Shown piece after piece: positions 26,004 to 34,330 of a DNA stretch of 64,000 bases. The number at the start of each line of letters is the position of its first letter. Position 1 is the stretch's first letter. The position numbers and the translations under genes are program-made. Location: contig NZ_FOPH01000005.1 in assembly GCF_900113415.1 (NCBI RefSeq), forward strand, positions 179,614-243,613, in the 5' to 3' direction. This stretch comes from Oribacterium sp. WCC10. Lineage in GTDB: Bacteria > Bacillota > Clostridia > Lachnospirales > Lachnospiraceae. The notes below the pieces were generated by a model that was not told the origin of the DNA, did no database searches, and saw nothing but the letters and a program-made list of their open reading frames with translations.

Positions 26004-27197
26004 TCAACCGTCGATTGTTGTAGTTGTAAGGAACTGGAATCCGCCATCCTTAATGGTCTTGATGAATGCCATATCCTTGTTGGCATCACCCTCTTCATTG
26101 AATGAAACAGCGCCTGTTACACCATCATAAGAAACACCCTTAAGAGCTTCCTTAATAGCCTCGCCGTCTGTTGACTGAGCCTTCTCGATAGCATTGTAAG
26201 CTGCAAGGTAAGCGTCATATCCAAGAGCTGACACTGCAGGAATGATATCTGACTGGTCATTCTTCTTTAAGTACTCTTTGAATCCCTTGATGAATGACTC
26301 GGCCTCAGCATTTGCAGGCTCAGCCTCATCAAAGAATGTTGAAAGAACTACGCCTTCAGCATCAGCGCCTGCGTTGTCAATGATGGTTGAGTTCTCCCAT
26401 GTATCACCTGCAGCGATAAGAGACTCGATTCCAAGCTCTCTTGCCTGCTTAATGATAAGAGGTGCTGTTGTGATGGATGAAGGAGCAAATATTACGTCAG
26501 GATTTGCAGCCTTGATATTGGTAAGTACCGCCTTGAAATCTGTCTGGTTTGTCTGGAACTGCTCTTCATCTACAACAGTTCCGCCAAGCTCTGAGAATGC
26601 TGTCTTAAAGTAAGAGCCAAGTCCTGATGAATAGTCATCTCCAAGCTGTGTAAGGATAGCTGCGCTCTTGTAACCATTCTGCATAGCATAGTTTGCCATA
26701 ACAGTTCCCTGGAAAGGATCAAGGAAACATACTCTGAAGTAATACTCATTACCCTGTGTTACCTGAGGGTTTGTGCATGAGCAGCCGATGGCAGGAACTT
26801 TCGCATCGGCAAAAATCTGACCTGCCGCAATAGAAACACCTGAACCATATGAACCGAGAACTACAGAAACCTTCTCACCCATAAGCTTGTTTGCCGCATT
26901 AACCGCCTCTGTCTTATCTGACTTGTTGTCTACCTCTACAAGCTCGATGGTGTAATCCTTGTCTCCGATCTTAACTGTCTTGTGTGTCTCGTTCGCATAA
27001 CGGATTCCAAGAACCTCCTGATATCCGCCACCGCCGTTCTCGCCGGTTGTCGGCTCAAATACACCGATCTTAATCACATCACCACCGGCGCTTGCGCCGC
27101 TTCCCGAATTTCCGCCTGATGATGATCCTCCGCAGGCAGCAAGCGATACAGCCATGGTCGTTGCAAGACCGAGAGATAAGATTTTCTTCAGTTTCAT
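26004..27197 (-). CDS. livK: Branched-chain amino acid ABC transporter, substrate-binding lipoprotein
   Basis: 397-aa type I periplasmic-binding-fold protein (Leu/Ile/Val-binding type), lipid-anchored outside the membrane. The lipoprotein signal is clear: MKLKK, hydrophobic core, lipobox LAAC with Cys22, then a Gly/Ser-rich linker. The mature domain starts IKIGVFEPTTGENGG and contains GSYGSGVS and the ligand-binding hinge regions expected for LivJ/K. Ligand could be Leu/Ile/Val or another amino acid. GAGGAGGGACTT before the ATG. First gene of livKHMGF. Confidence 0.94.
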   Translation of the reverse strand: MKLKKILSLGLATTMAVSLAACGGSSSGGNSGSGASAGGDVIKIGVFEPTTGENGGGGYQEVLGIRYANETHKTVKIGDKDYTIELVEVDNKSDKTEAVNAANKLMGEKVSVVLGSYGSGVSIAAGQIFADAKVPAIGCSCTNPQVTQGNEYYFRVCFLDPFQGTVMANYAMQNGYKSAAILTQLGDDYSSGLGSYFKTAFSELGGTVVDEEQFQTNQTDFKAVLTNIKAANPDVIFAPSSITTAPLIIKQARELGIESLIAAGDTWENSTIIDNAGADAEGVVLSTFFDEAEPANAEAESFIKGFKEYLKKNDQSDIIPAVSALGYDAYLAAYNAIEKAQSTDGEAIKEALKGVSYDGVTGAVSFNEEGDANKDMAFIKTIKDGGFQFLTTTTIDG

Positions 27198-27585
27198 AAG
27201 TCCCTCCTCGTTTTTTGAGTGTCAGCCTGTTGATATTTCGTGAAACGAAAGGCTGAATTTATATTTCAAGTTTTCATGGAAAACCCGATATATCAGATAT
27301 ATTTTTGTTTATACACTTTTAATAAAATGTCCGTCGCAGTAGAACAACTGTATTTGATACACATACATTTTGCTTTATTCTATCACTTTTAAGGATTATT
27401 TCAACATATTTAAGGGCAAATCATTACCAAATATCAGAGATAAATTTTTTATGAGAACGCCCGGTTATACCTTATATAATTCGGCGTTTATTAAAATATA
27501 ATAACTGTTTATATATTTTTATTCGGATGGGTCAAAATCCCATATCAAGCCATTCCACCCGTGGCACTTGTATCTTTCTGATAAA
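27198..27585. other. livK upstream region
   Basis: About 390 bp, AT-rich. It contains a promoter (27377-27404) giving a leader of about 175 nt. No T-box, riboswitch or clear attenuator was recognised. A short ATGGG/CCCAT palindrome near 27530 has no evident role. Confidence 0.4.
27377..27404 (-). promoter_or_regulatory. Promoter of the liv operon
   Basis: Minus strand TTGAAA, 16-bp spacer, TAGAAT. Confidence 0.5.
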
Positions 27586-27621
27586 CAGAAAAAGAGGCCA
27601 CCGCATAACGGCAGCCTCTTT
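27586..27621 (-). terminator. Terminator of the 27.7-33.2 kb operon
   Basis: Minus-strand AAAGAGGC/GCCTCTTT with inner GCCG/CGGT pairing, followed by TTTTTCTG. Lies about 90 nt after the carboxypeptidase stop. Confidence 0.82.
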
Positions 27622-27712
27622 GCTGTTCATGTTTTGAAATATATAAAAACCAATAATCGTTGTCAACAGAATAACGGATTCCCATAATAACGATTATTCA
27701 TATCAGCGATTA

Positions 27713-29254
27713 CTATTGACGCTGTTCTCTCCGTCCCCTACTGACATTTCTTCTATTTTGCACACGCTTCCCCGGATGATCATGTCCGTTTTCATGTTGA
27801 GTAAAAACAAACGGAGAATTCTGTGAATGTGTCTTTACCGCACGTCTCTTTTCAAGCATCTCTCTGAATTCATCCTCTGATACATTCAGATCCTTAAGTC
27901 TCTCAGAACGTCTTTCTCTCATATGACGTTCAAGTCTGTGCTGATCCTTAACTCTCCTCATTATGAGAAATGTCCCGGTTCCGACTATAGCGGCCGCCAC
28001 CACACCGGCGATAACAGCCATATTAACAGATGTTGTTCCAACCGTCTCCTTTATTTCCTCAGGCACAGTTTCTTCTGCAGTAGTTGCTATCTCAACAGAC
28101 TGCTCTTTCTCCACATTGTATCTTCCAACAGTAAGTCCATCAGCCAGGTACTCTATTTCCGCCACGGTATTGGCGGTTTTTTTCGTCGGAAGATTGTAGT
28201 TAAGCCTGTATGTGAGTCCATCCTGAGTAGACCCTACAGGAAGTGAAACATACATATCCTCCTTAACGGAAATGTCTGAAGCCTGGCACTTATCATCCAC
28301 CACTGTATCTGCAATAAGACGGTTTTTAATGTCCTCAGTGTTGAATATTCCGTCATTCAACAACTGCTTTTCAGTACTGTAAAATCCAAGATCAAGAAGC
28401 GCCTTGGTATCAGTATAGTGAGCCGGATTCTTATCCTTAAGAACCACTGCAACAAGATTCCTTCCGTTTTCACTTGCCATGGTTATAAGAGTGTTCCCGG
28501 AATCCTTTGTATATCCTGTTTTTCCCGCAACAACTCTTTTATCGGAATACTGAGTATCATTTCTCAGCATCTTATGTTCCATGTAGACTGTATGTCCGTC
28601 AGGATTTCGCACAGTACCGGCGAGCTTGTATGAAAGATGAGAATCTATCTCCATGAACTTCTCATTCTTCATGGCAGCTATACCAATAAGCGCCATATCT
28701 GCCGCACTTGTATAATGATTTTCATTGAACAATCCCGATGGATTGGTGAAATTACTGTCCGTGCAACCGAGACTCCGTGCCTTTTCGTTCATCATTTCAG
28801 CAAATGCTTCTCTGGAACCTGCAACATGACAGGCAAGAGCATTGGCCGCCTCATTGGCAGACTTAAGAAGGAGCGCATTAAGGCAATCTTCAACCGTAAG
28901 CACATCTCCCTCATCTATTTGGGCATTGGATGATCCCACATCAACATTGTATACATCGTCATGAGAAAATGTCACGAGATCTCCAAGTTCACAATTGTCC
29001 AGTACAACAAGAGCCGTAAGCACCTTGGTTATGGATGCAGGATATTCCCTCTGATGAGGATTCTTCTGAAACAGGATGGCTCCCGTATCAGCATCCATAA
29101 CTATTCCTGCCTCCGCTGTCAGCTCTACTGTAGGAAAATTCCATGCAGCATATGCTGTAGTCGCCATAAAGGGACAAAGCATACTTACTATTAAAATTGT
29201 CATCGCAACAACTGTCGTCAAAAAGCGCAGCTGTCCATGATTCTTTTCAGTCAT
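27713..29254 (-). CDS. D-alanyl-D-alanine carboxypeptidase (S11, PBP5-like)
   Basis: Low-molecular-weight penicillin-binding protein that trims the terminal D-Ala of peptidoglycan stem peptides, limiting cross-linking. 513 aa: N-terminal signal/anchor (residues about 12-36), S11 domain with catalytic SxxK (ASITKVL about residue 80), SAN (KSANEAAN) and KTG (AGKTGYTKDSG). A beta-rich PBP5 C domain follows, then a transmembrane helix (about 425-447) and a basic cytoplasmic tail of about 65 residues. A true transmembrane anchor with a long Arg/Lys tail differs from the amphipathic helix of PBP5. Its ATG overlaps the TGA of the glycosylase gene (4 bp). Confidence 0.94.
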   Translation of the reverse strand: MTEKNHGQLRFLTTVVAMTILIVSMLCPFMATTAYAAWNFPTVELTAEAGIVMDADTGAILFQKNPHQREYPASITKVLTALVVLDNCELGDLVTFSHDDVYNVDVGSSNAQIDEGDVLTVEDCLNALLLKSANEAANALACHVAGSREAFAEMMNEKARSLGCTDSNFTNPSGLFNENHYTSAADMALIGIAAMKNEKFMEIDSHLSYKLAGTVRNPDGHTVYMEHKMLRNDTQYSDKRVVAGKTGYTKDSGNTLITMASENGRNLVAVVLKDKNPAHYTDTKALLDLGFYSTEKQLLNDGIFNTEDIKNRLIADTVVDDKCQASDISVKEDMYVSLPVGSTQDGLTYRLNYNLPTKKTANTVAEIEYLADGLTVGRYNVEKEQSVEIATTAEETVPEEIKETVGTTSVNMAVIAGVVAAAIVGTGTFLIMRRVKDQHRLERHMRERRSERLKDLNVSEDEFREMLEKRRAVKTHSQNSPFVFTQHENGHDHPGKRVQNRRNVSRGRREQRQ

Positions 29255-30156
29255 CTGTTCTCTCTTTTGGTTCGTTTAATTTTGTCTTTTTCGTGCTCAA
29301 GCCTTGCATAATAGAACATATACTGCTGAAGCACTCCCAGTGCTGGTCTGTATTCTTCCGGCCATTCACCACCGTAAAACTGTTCCTTCACTCTCTTCAT
29401 CCACACATCCTCAGGGCAAAGAGCCAGTCTGTGAAAACCGAATAATGCTGTACAGCTTGCAACCTTTATACCCACACCCTGAATCTTGAGAAGTTCTTCC
29501 AAAAGAACTTCATCCTGTGCTTTCGTCATACCCGTAAGATCAAGCTCTCCGGTACTTACTTTTCTTGCCGCCTCCATGATGTATCCGCTTCTGTAGCCGG
29601 CACCCGTGGAATTGATTTCCTCGATGCTGTACCCTGCCAGTGTTTCAGCGTCAGGAAACGGATGATAGCTTATCCTTTCCGGAATATCCGGATTCATTTC
29701 ATGCCACGGAGTCGCGTCAACATATGATGTCTTCCCCGATAATGCACACAGTCTCTCAACTGTTGTACGTATCGCCGGCACAGATTTTCTCTGAGAAATG
29801 ATAAAGCTTATGAGCATCTCCCATGAATCCTGATTAAGAATCCTGATTCCCATGCCATAGCCCATACATTCATTCAAAAAGTCATCATCCGGAGAAGCAT
29901 AGTTTCTGTACTTCTGATAATCTGTGTCCAGATCGAAATAATGTTTATAAAACGATTTCCATTCATCTTCTGCACAGCCTGCGAGAAAATCGCATTCTCC
30001 GCCTTCCGGATCTCTCGATATCAGAAGGCACTTATCTGAAGCTACCACTTTATATAAAGGAAAGCCTCCTACAATCCCCGGTGAAGTCATGCGGAAACAT
30101 TGCCCCGACTCTGCAATGGCAGTAAGGTCAAAATCATCAATCGTCAAGTGGAGCAT
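29251..30156 (-). CDS. ogg: 8-oxoguanine DNA glycosylase/AP lyase (OGG1-like)
   Basis: Base-excision repair enzyme removing 8-oxoguanine opposite C. 301 aa with an N-terminal OGG domain (SGQCFRM, as in OGG1), then the helix-hairpin-helix LLKIQGVGIKVASCTALF whose Lys aligns with the catalytic Lys249 of OGG1. PEDVWMKRV follows, carrying the conserved Asp. It matches the clostridial OGG1-like family rather than MutM or MutY (no Fe-S cluster). GGAGG precedes the ATG. Overlaps the M29 gene by 20 bp and the carboxypeptidase gene by 4 bp: an oxidative-repair gene inside a mostly envelope/peptidase operon. Confidence 0.93.
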   Translation of the reverse strand: MLHLTIDDFDLTAIAESGQCFRMTSPGIVGGFPLYKVVASDKCLLISRDPEGGECDFLAGCAEDEWKSFYKHYFDLDTDYQKYRNYASPDDDFLNECMGYGMGIRILNQDSWEMLISFIISQRKSVPAIRTTVERLCALSGKTSYVDATPWHEMNPDIPERISYHPFPDAETLAGYSIEEINSTGAGYRSGYIMEAARKVSTGELDLTGMTKAQDEVLLEELLKIQGVGIKVASCTALFGFHRLALCPEDVWMKRVKEQFYGGEWPEEYRPALGVLQQYMFYYARLEHEKDKIKRTKRENR

Positions 30157-32218
30157 TTAAAACCTCCGTGCCCTCAAGCACAAAACGTCCATCCCTTATA
30201 ATGCTTATCTCTTCTCCCTCTGAGGTTACCGCAATGATGGTATCAAGCTCATTATAAGGAATGGTGATATCCGTATGAACCGCAAAATAAGCCTTATCAG
30301 GCTCCTCATCCCTCAATACAGAACACTCATTATCCTTGGCAATGATTTCCTTGCCGTCAGGATTGTAAAGCTTCATGTCCTCCATGAAGGAATAGCATGT
30401 ATCTCCAACAGCAAAATGAGGTCCTGTCTTCTCCGCAATGAGAATAGGCATCCTTGCACCTATGGAATATCTCTCAATCATCCTGTAAGCCAGCGTATTG
30501 GTTCCGATTGCGAATTCTCCGATAGGAAGATTCTCTTTCTCTCCGAAGATAACTCTTCTGATAAGTGCCTTTGATGCTTCTGCATCAGAAAAATTGTCAC
30601 AGGAATAGTCTGTAACTCTTCCATTCTTAAACTCTATCCTAAGATTCTTGAACTGTATGCCCTCTATAAATACAGACTTCACATTGAGCACTCCGGTTGT
30701 TCCCGTAAGCACCGGCGATGTAAAGACTTCTCCCAGAGGAATGTTCACGTCAGAAAGACAATTCTCAAAATTAGTCTGCTTTTCAGGTTCAGTCAGCTTA
30801 TGGAGGACAACGTGCATATCTGTATCGTTGCCCCGTCCCTTTACCTTCACATACTCCGCCTGATCAAGTGCCGCTATAATTTTCTCCTGCACAGGCATAT
30901 ATGTTTCTGAGGACATGGTATTGATCGCGACAGTTTCATGGAATATCTTATCGAAATCATCTCCTATGGTAGGCAAAGGCCATGCAATGATAGTAAAAGA
31001 TCTCTCTTCTTCCTTTATATATCTATGTACCAGAAGCTGAAGATCATTTCTGTACTTACCGTAAACTGTCTTCTGATGATCAGTGAATCTAAGGTTCTCT
31101 TCCTTATCAAACGGCTCAAATACAGGTTCACCGAAACAATCCATGACTACCGGGCCGGCATATCTGTTGATCTCCTGCCCATATGAGCGGAATATCTGAT
31201 TGGTCTCCTCTATCATGCGGGCAGCTATACGATCTCCCATAACAAGAGACAGATCGTAGCTATGATCATAGTCCATCTGTCTGTTTGGACTTTCATACAA
31301 AGCTCCTGCTCCCTTTGGACTTCTGGTAATAAAGTGGCCTGACTTTCTCGGAATCGTGAAATCAAATCCGTCTTCTCTGAAATACTCTGCGGTTCTCTTC
31401 ACTACACGCTCAAATCCAACCTGGTATCTAAACTCGATAAGAGACTTTTTCTCATAAGGTTTACCCTGTATCCTGAAACCGTCTTTAAATCCCTTATACC
31501 AGGTGTACGCCATTCTGTCGACTTCTTCCTGAGGAAGTGAAGCGATGAACTCCGCTGTCTTTTCAGCAGCTTCAGAAACATATGTTCCAAGGAGATATAA
31601 ATCCGAAGCAGTTTTAAAGTCATGATTCAGCACCACACTTCTTGTATATGAATCTCCTGCGATATACCGCCCATCCAGATCACGCTGCAAAAAATCAAAG
31701 GAGTAATCAAACGCATATGAATAGAGGACATCTTTTATAGCCTGTACATCCGGAAGCTCATTTAATGATGAATCTTCAACATGTGCAGAATAATCAGATA
31801 CAAACATGCAGTAAATCTGTATAAATGTTTCGAGAACTGCAGTTATATCCGAAAGATCCTTCTCATAGGCCGAAGGAATCAGTCCGGTGATCTCCATATA
31901 AAGAACAGACAATACCCCACCGAATGGAGACAACTTCTTTTCTGCAAATGAAGGATTAAGATACGACTTCTCATATCCGTCCGCCATTTCCCCATAGAAC
32001 ACTGTGTTCCATGTACGAAGCTTTCGGAGAAGTTCCTTTCCCCTGTCATCTTCCGTGGATACGTCTGAAAGATCTACGTCCTCAGTATCTCTCAGAAAAT
32101 CATCAATTTTTATAATAAAATCAGCGCATGTCATAAAATAATCCCGGAAAGTTTCCGGCACAGCCTTTTCTTCCGGGATTTGTCTTATACGCTCTATTGC
32201 ATCATCGTAACGTTCCAT
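30137..32218 (-). CDS. M29 family metallo-aminopeptidase with long N-terminal domain
   Basis: 693 aa. The C-terminal part, from about residue 290, resembles M29 aminopeptidases (AmpS/AmpT). Candidate metal/catalytic positions are in NIPLGEVFTSP (Glu), GEFAIGTNT (Glu), EKTGPHFAVGDT (His) and AVHTDITI (His, Asp), with VKGRGNDTDMHV shortly before. Canonical M29 enzymes are about 410 aa, so the first 280-300 residues are an additional mainly helical domain of unknown role. Probably a cytosolic, broad-specificity peptidase recycling peptides. GAGG precedes the ATG; 6 nt from the upstream 3-TM gene and overlapping the glycosylase gene. Confidence 0.87.
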   Translation of the reverse strand: MERYDDAIERIRQIPEEKAVPETFRDYFMTCADFIIKIDDFLRDTEDVDLSDVSTEDDRGKELLRKLRTWNTVFYGEMADGYEKSYLNPSFAEKKLSPFGGVLSVLYMEITGLIPSAYEKDLSDITAVLETFIQIYCMFVSDYSAHVEDSSLNELPDVQAIKDVLYSYAFDYSFDFLQRDLDGRYIAGDSYTRSVVLNHDFKTASDLYLLGTYVSEAAEKTAEFIASLPQEEVDRMAYTWYKGFKDGFRIQGKPYEKKSLIEFRYQVGFERVVKRTAEYFREDGFDFTIPRKSGHFITRSPKGAGALYESPNRQMDYDHSYDLSLVMGDRIAARMIEETNQIFRSYGQEINRYAGPVVMDCFGEPVFEPFDKEENLRFTDHQKTVYGKYRNDLQLLVHRYIKEEERSFTIIAWPLPTIGDDFDKIFHETVAINTMSSETYMPVQEKIIAALDQAEYVKVKGRGNDTDMHVVLHKLTEPEKQTNFENCLSDVNIPLGEVFTSPVLTGTTGVLNVKSVFIEGIQFKNLRIEFKNGRVTDYSCDNFSDAEASKALIRRVIFGEKENLPIGEFAIGTNTLAYRMIERYSIGARMPILIAEKTGPHFAVGDTCYSFMEDMKLYNPDGKEIIAKDNECSVLRDEEPDKAYFAVHTDITIPYNELDTIIAVTSEGEEISIIRDGRFVLEGTEVLNAPLDD

Positions 32219-32224
32219 AATACC

Positions 32225-32551
32225 TCAGGAAATAACAGTTAACCCAATACCTATCAGGAATAACCATATGATAATAATAATCAGGGATGTTACACCGGCA
32301 ATACGAACCGGTATATAGTTCATTTCAGGATCCTTGATCCGGGAAAACATGTCCAGAATGGTATACACTGCCATGATTATCGAACTGAGTCCCAGTGCTC
32401 CGACAATCATAGGACCGTTTCCCTGTTTAAGGGTTGATATAACTATGCATGCAACCAAAAGCAGATATGAAAGAACAGTCGTAAATATCCTGAACCAGGT
32501 GCCAGGTGCAAGCTTTTTTCTTATATAATTGTATCTTTTCTTCTTTGCCAC
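32225..32551 (-). CDS. Small membrane protein, three predicted TM helices
   Basis: 108 aa: basic N terminus (MAKKKRYNYIRKKL) followed by three hydrophobic helices (about 20-38, 46-66, 85-106) and a short PEMNYIPVR loop. I do not recognise a characterised family. The start is GTG, placed by AGAGG six nt upstream; only 2 nt separate it from the VanZ-like stop, so translation is coupled. Cytoplasmic-side positive charge suggests N-in topology. Conservation of its place between vanZ-like and aminopeptidase genes would indicate a joint envelope role. Confidence 0.75.
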   Translation of the reverse strand: MAKKKRYNYIRKKLAPGTWFRIFTTVLSYLLLVACIVISTLKQGNGPMIVGALGLSSIIMAVYTILDMFSRIKDPEMNYIPVRIAGVTSLIIIIIWLFLIGIGLTVIS

Positions 32552-32553
32552 AG

Positions 32554-33054
32554 CTAACCTCTGGATCTGTTTCTTTTCAAAGCAATACGCCTCATATATC
32601 TGCGCTTTCTTCTATAAAGTACATACCGGAATATAACATATCCCAATGCACCCCCGAGGGTATTGAGTATGATATCATCCACATCACAACTACCGGCGCG
32701 AAAAATAAGCTGAACCATCTCAATACCATAGCTGAGCAGATAGGCACAGATAACAGTATTGAACCAATGTTCTCTGCATCTTGTACTTATAACCGGTAAA
32801 ATGAATCCGAATGGCATAAATCCAAGAATATTGCCATATATATTCAGCAAAACCCCTTTAAATCCTATCTGTCTTGCCGAAAAAATATATCTCTTTATCT
32901 CAACAAACGGCTTGAGATTGTATGTATACTCCGTTTTCGCACCTAATCCTCTCTGCTCCATATCCGAAAAGAACATGAGGTAGATCAGCGCAAGAAGATA
33001 AGCCGCAAATAAAATCCAGCCAATCTTTTGGTTTCTGGTTTTGTATTGTGCCAT
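32554..33054 (-). CDS. VanZ-like family membrane protein
   Basis: 166 aa with about four transmembrane helices and the VanZ signature: NIYGNILGFMPFGFILP in the second segment and YGIEMVQLIF...CDVDDIILNTLGGALGY near residues 110-140. The prototype VanZ gives low-level teicoplanin resistance by an unknown mechanism; most members are of unknown function in the envelope. Basic tail. Its ATG lies one nt after the stop of the 49-aa gene and has no good Shine-Dalgarno, so it probably depends on coupled translation. Confidence 0.9.
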   Translation of the reverse strand: MAQYKTRNQKIGWILFAAYLLALIYLMFFSDMEQRGLGAKTEYTYNLKPFVEIKRYIFSARQIGFKGVLLNIYGNILGFMPFGFILPVISTRCREHWFNTVICAYLLSYGIEMVQLIFRAGSCDVDDIILNTLGGALGYVIFRYVLYRRKRRYMRRIALKRNRSRG

Positions 33055-33055
33055 C

Positions 33056-33205
33056 TTAGAAAGTAAGTTCGTTTTTGCGCTTCAAAAGGATAGCCCCATT
33101 GATGATAGAAATGATACCAACAATGACTCCGGCTACAAGTATGATAACACCAATAGCAATAGAACCTGCTCCTGTATCACGCATAGTCTTATAAATCTTT
33201 TCCAT
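33056..33205 (-). CDS. 49-aa single-pass membrane protein
   Basis: Short gene: starts MEKIYKTMRDTGAGS, has one hydrophobic helix (about residues 16-40, rich in Ile/Val/Gly), and ends in KRKNELTF. Supported by AGGAGAAG 3-8 nt before the ATG and by its position as first cistron, ending one nt before the VanZ-like start. Family unknown. The positively charged end after the helix suggests a cytoplasmic C terminus. Confidence 0.72.
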   Translation of the reverse strand: MEKIYKTMRDTGAGSIAIGVIILVAGVIVGIISIINGAILLKRKNELTF

Positions 33206-33307
33206 ATCTTCTCCTGCAACCTATATGTATAAAGTATCAGTCTTTGAATAAGCCGTCGTGGCGACTTATCGGTATATTTTAACATAATGGTATTTTCTTA
33301 GCAAGTT

Positions 33308-33316
33308 TGTTATAAT
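33308..33316 (+). promoter_or_regulatory. Extended -10 promoter directly before the GNAT start codon
   Basis: TGT-TATAAT, with no good -35. The ATG is 8 nt after the TATAAT, about where transcription should begin, and there is no Shine-Dalgarno, so a leaderless mRNA is suggested. Confidence 0.55.
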
Positions 33317-33323
33317 CAGTCCC

Positions 33324-34172
33324 ATGGAAGCAGAATTATTTAAAGAATTAACAGAAAATGATAGAAAATCCGTCTGTGAACTTGTAACAGAGTGCAATAA
33401 TGCCGATCACACAAACTATGATCCTGAACTTGACGGAGACTTTTATTACATTATCAGAAATGACGACAACGAAGAAAGTGGTCTGGACGCAGATCTTTTC
33501 GCTGTTCTTTCAGGCTATCTCCTGGGAGAAACCATGGACGGAGAACAGGTCATAGAGGTAGAAGCCTTCACCCATCCGGCCATGAGATGTATTGGTTTTT
33601 TTACCACTTGCTATAACAGTCTGAGAGATGACTTCAGGGGATATCGTATCAAGTTTATGATAAAAGCGCCTCTTGCAGGGCATGACGACACAGCTCATAC
33701 ACATATCAGCTTTTCTGAATCAAACGACAGCACAGTTGATTTTTCAAAGGAAGATGGCATCACATATTCAGGTGGCGAAGGGATTCTTCACTCAGCCGTT
33801 CCTTTCATTTCCCCTGATACCTTTGAAACACTTCATTCTATAGGCGCAGCACATCTCTATGATGAACTTTTTATGAAGAAAACTCTGAAAAGCCCCATAA
33901 AAGATCCCGGAGACAACCTTTCCAATCAATACGGAGAAGTCCATCTCACCGCTTACGGGGATGACACTCTGTATTTATATGGTTTACTTGTCTATGATAA
34001 GTTTCTCGGGCAGGGACACGGACGTGCATTGATGGAGGCCGTGGAACACTATGAAAACGGTAATTACAAAAATATTTTACTTCAGGTTTCAAGCACCAAT
34101 ACCATCGCGTTGAATCTTTATCATTCTATGGGCTACGAAGAAACTGAAAGAATTATTTATTTCACAGTATGA
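33324..34172 (+). CDS. GNAT family N-acetyltransferase
   Basis: 282 aa. The C-terminal 90 residues form a GNAT fold with the acetyl-CoA loop in LVYDKFLGQGHGRALMEAV (Q-G-H-G-R/A pattern), followed by LLQVSSTNTIALNLYHSMGYEE, the beta5-alpha4 motif. The N-terminal 180 residues look like a second, degenerate GNAT-type or substrate-recognition domain (acidic; YDPELDGDFYYI). Substrate unknown. The start ATG has no Shine-Dalgarno and sits 8 nt after a TATAAT box; the next in-frame Met (residue 68) would delete much of the first domain. Only plus-strand gene between 9 and 55 kb. Confidence 0.82.
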   Translation: MEAELFKELTENDRKSVCELVTECNNADHTNYDPELDGDFYYIIRNDDNEESGLDADLFAVLSGYLLGETMDGEQVIEVEAFTHPAMRCIGFFTTCYNSLRDDFRGYRIKFMIKAPLAGHDDTAHTHISFSESNDSTVDFSKEDGITYSGGEGILHSAVPFISPDTFETLHSIGAAHLYDELFMKKTLKSPIKDPGDNLSNQYGEVHLTAYGDDTLYLYGLLVYDKFLGQGHGRALMEAVEHYENGNYKNILLQVSSTNTIALNLYHSMGYEETERIIYFTV

Positions 34173-34260
34173 AATAATGTGAGTACCATCGCCTTACTCT
34201 TTATCACTGCCTGATGCATCATCCTTTCATACCGGCATTTTTCTAATCATTCCTTTAATT

Positions 34261-34310
34261 AAAAATCCCTTCGAACAGTCAGTTCTGACTGCTCGAAGGG
34301 ATTTTCTTTT
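34261..34310. terminator. Strong bidirectional terminator between GNAT gene and glgP
   Basis: AATCCCTTCGA-a-CAGTCAG-tt-CTGACTG-c-TCGAAGGGATT: an 18-bp stem with one mismatch, with A- and T-runs on both sides, between convergent genes. Confidence 0.95.
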
Positions 34311-34330
34311 GACAAGCTGTTTAGCTTATA

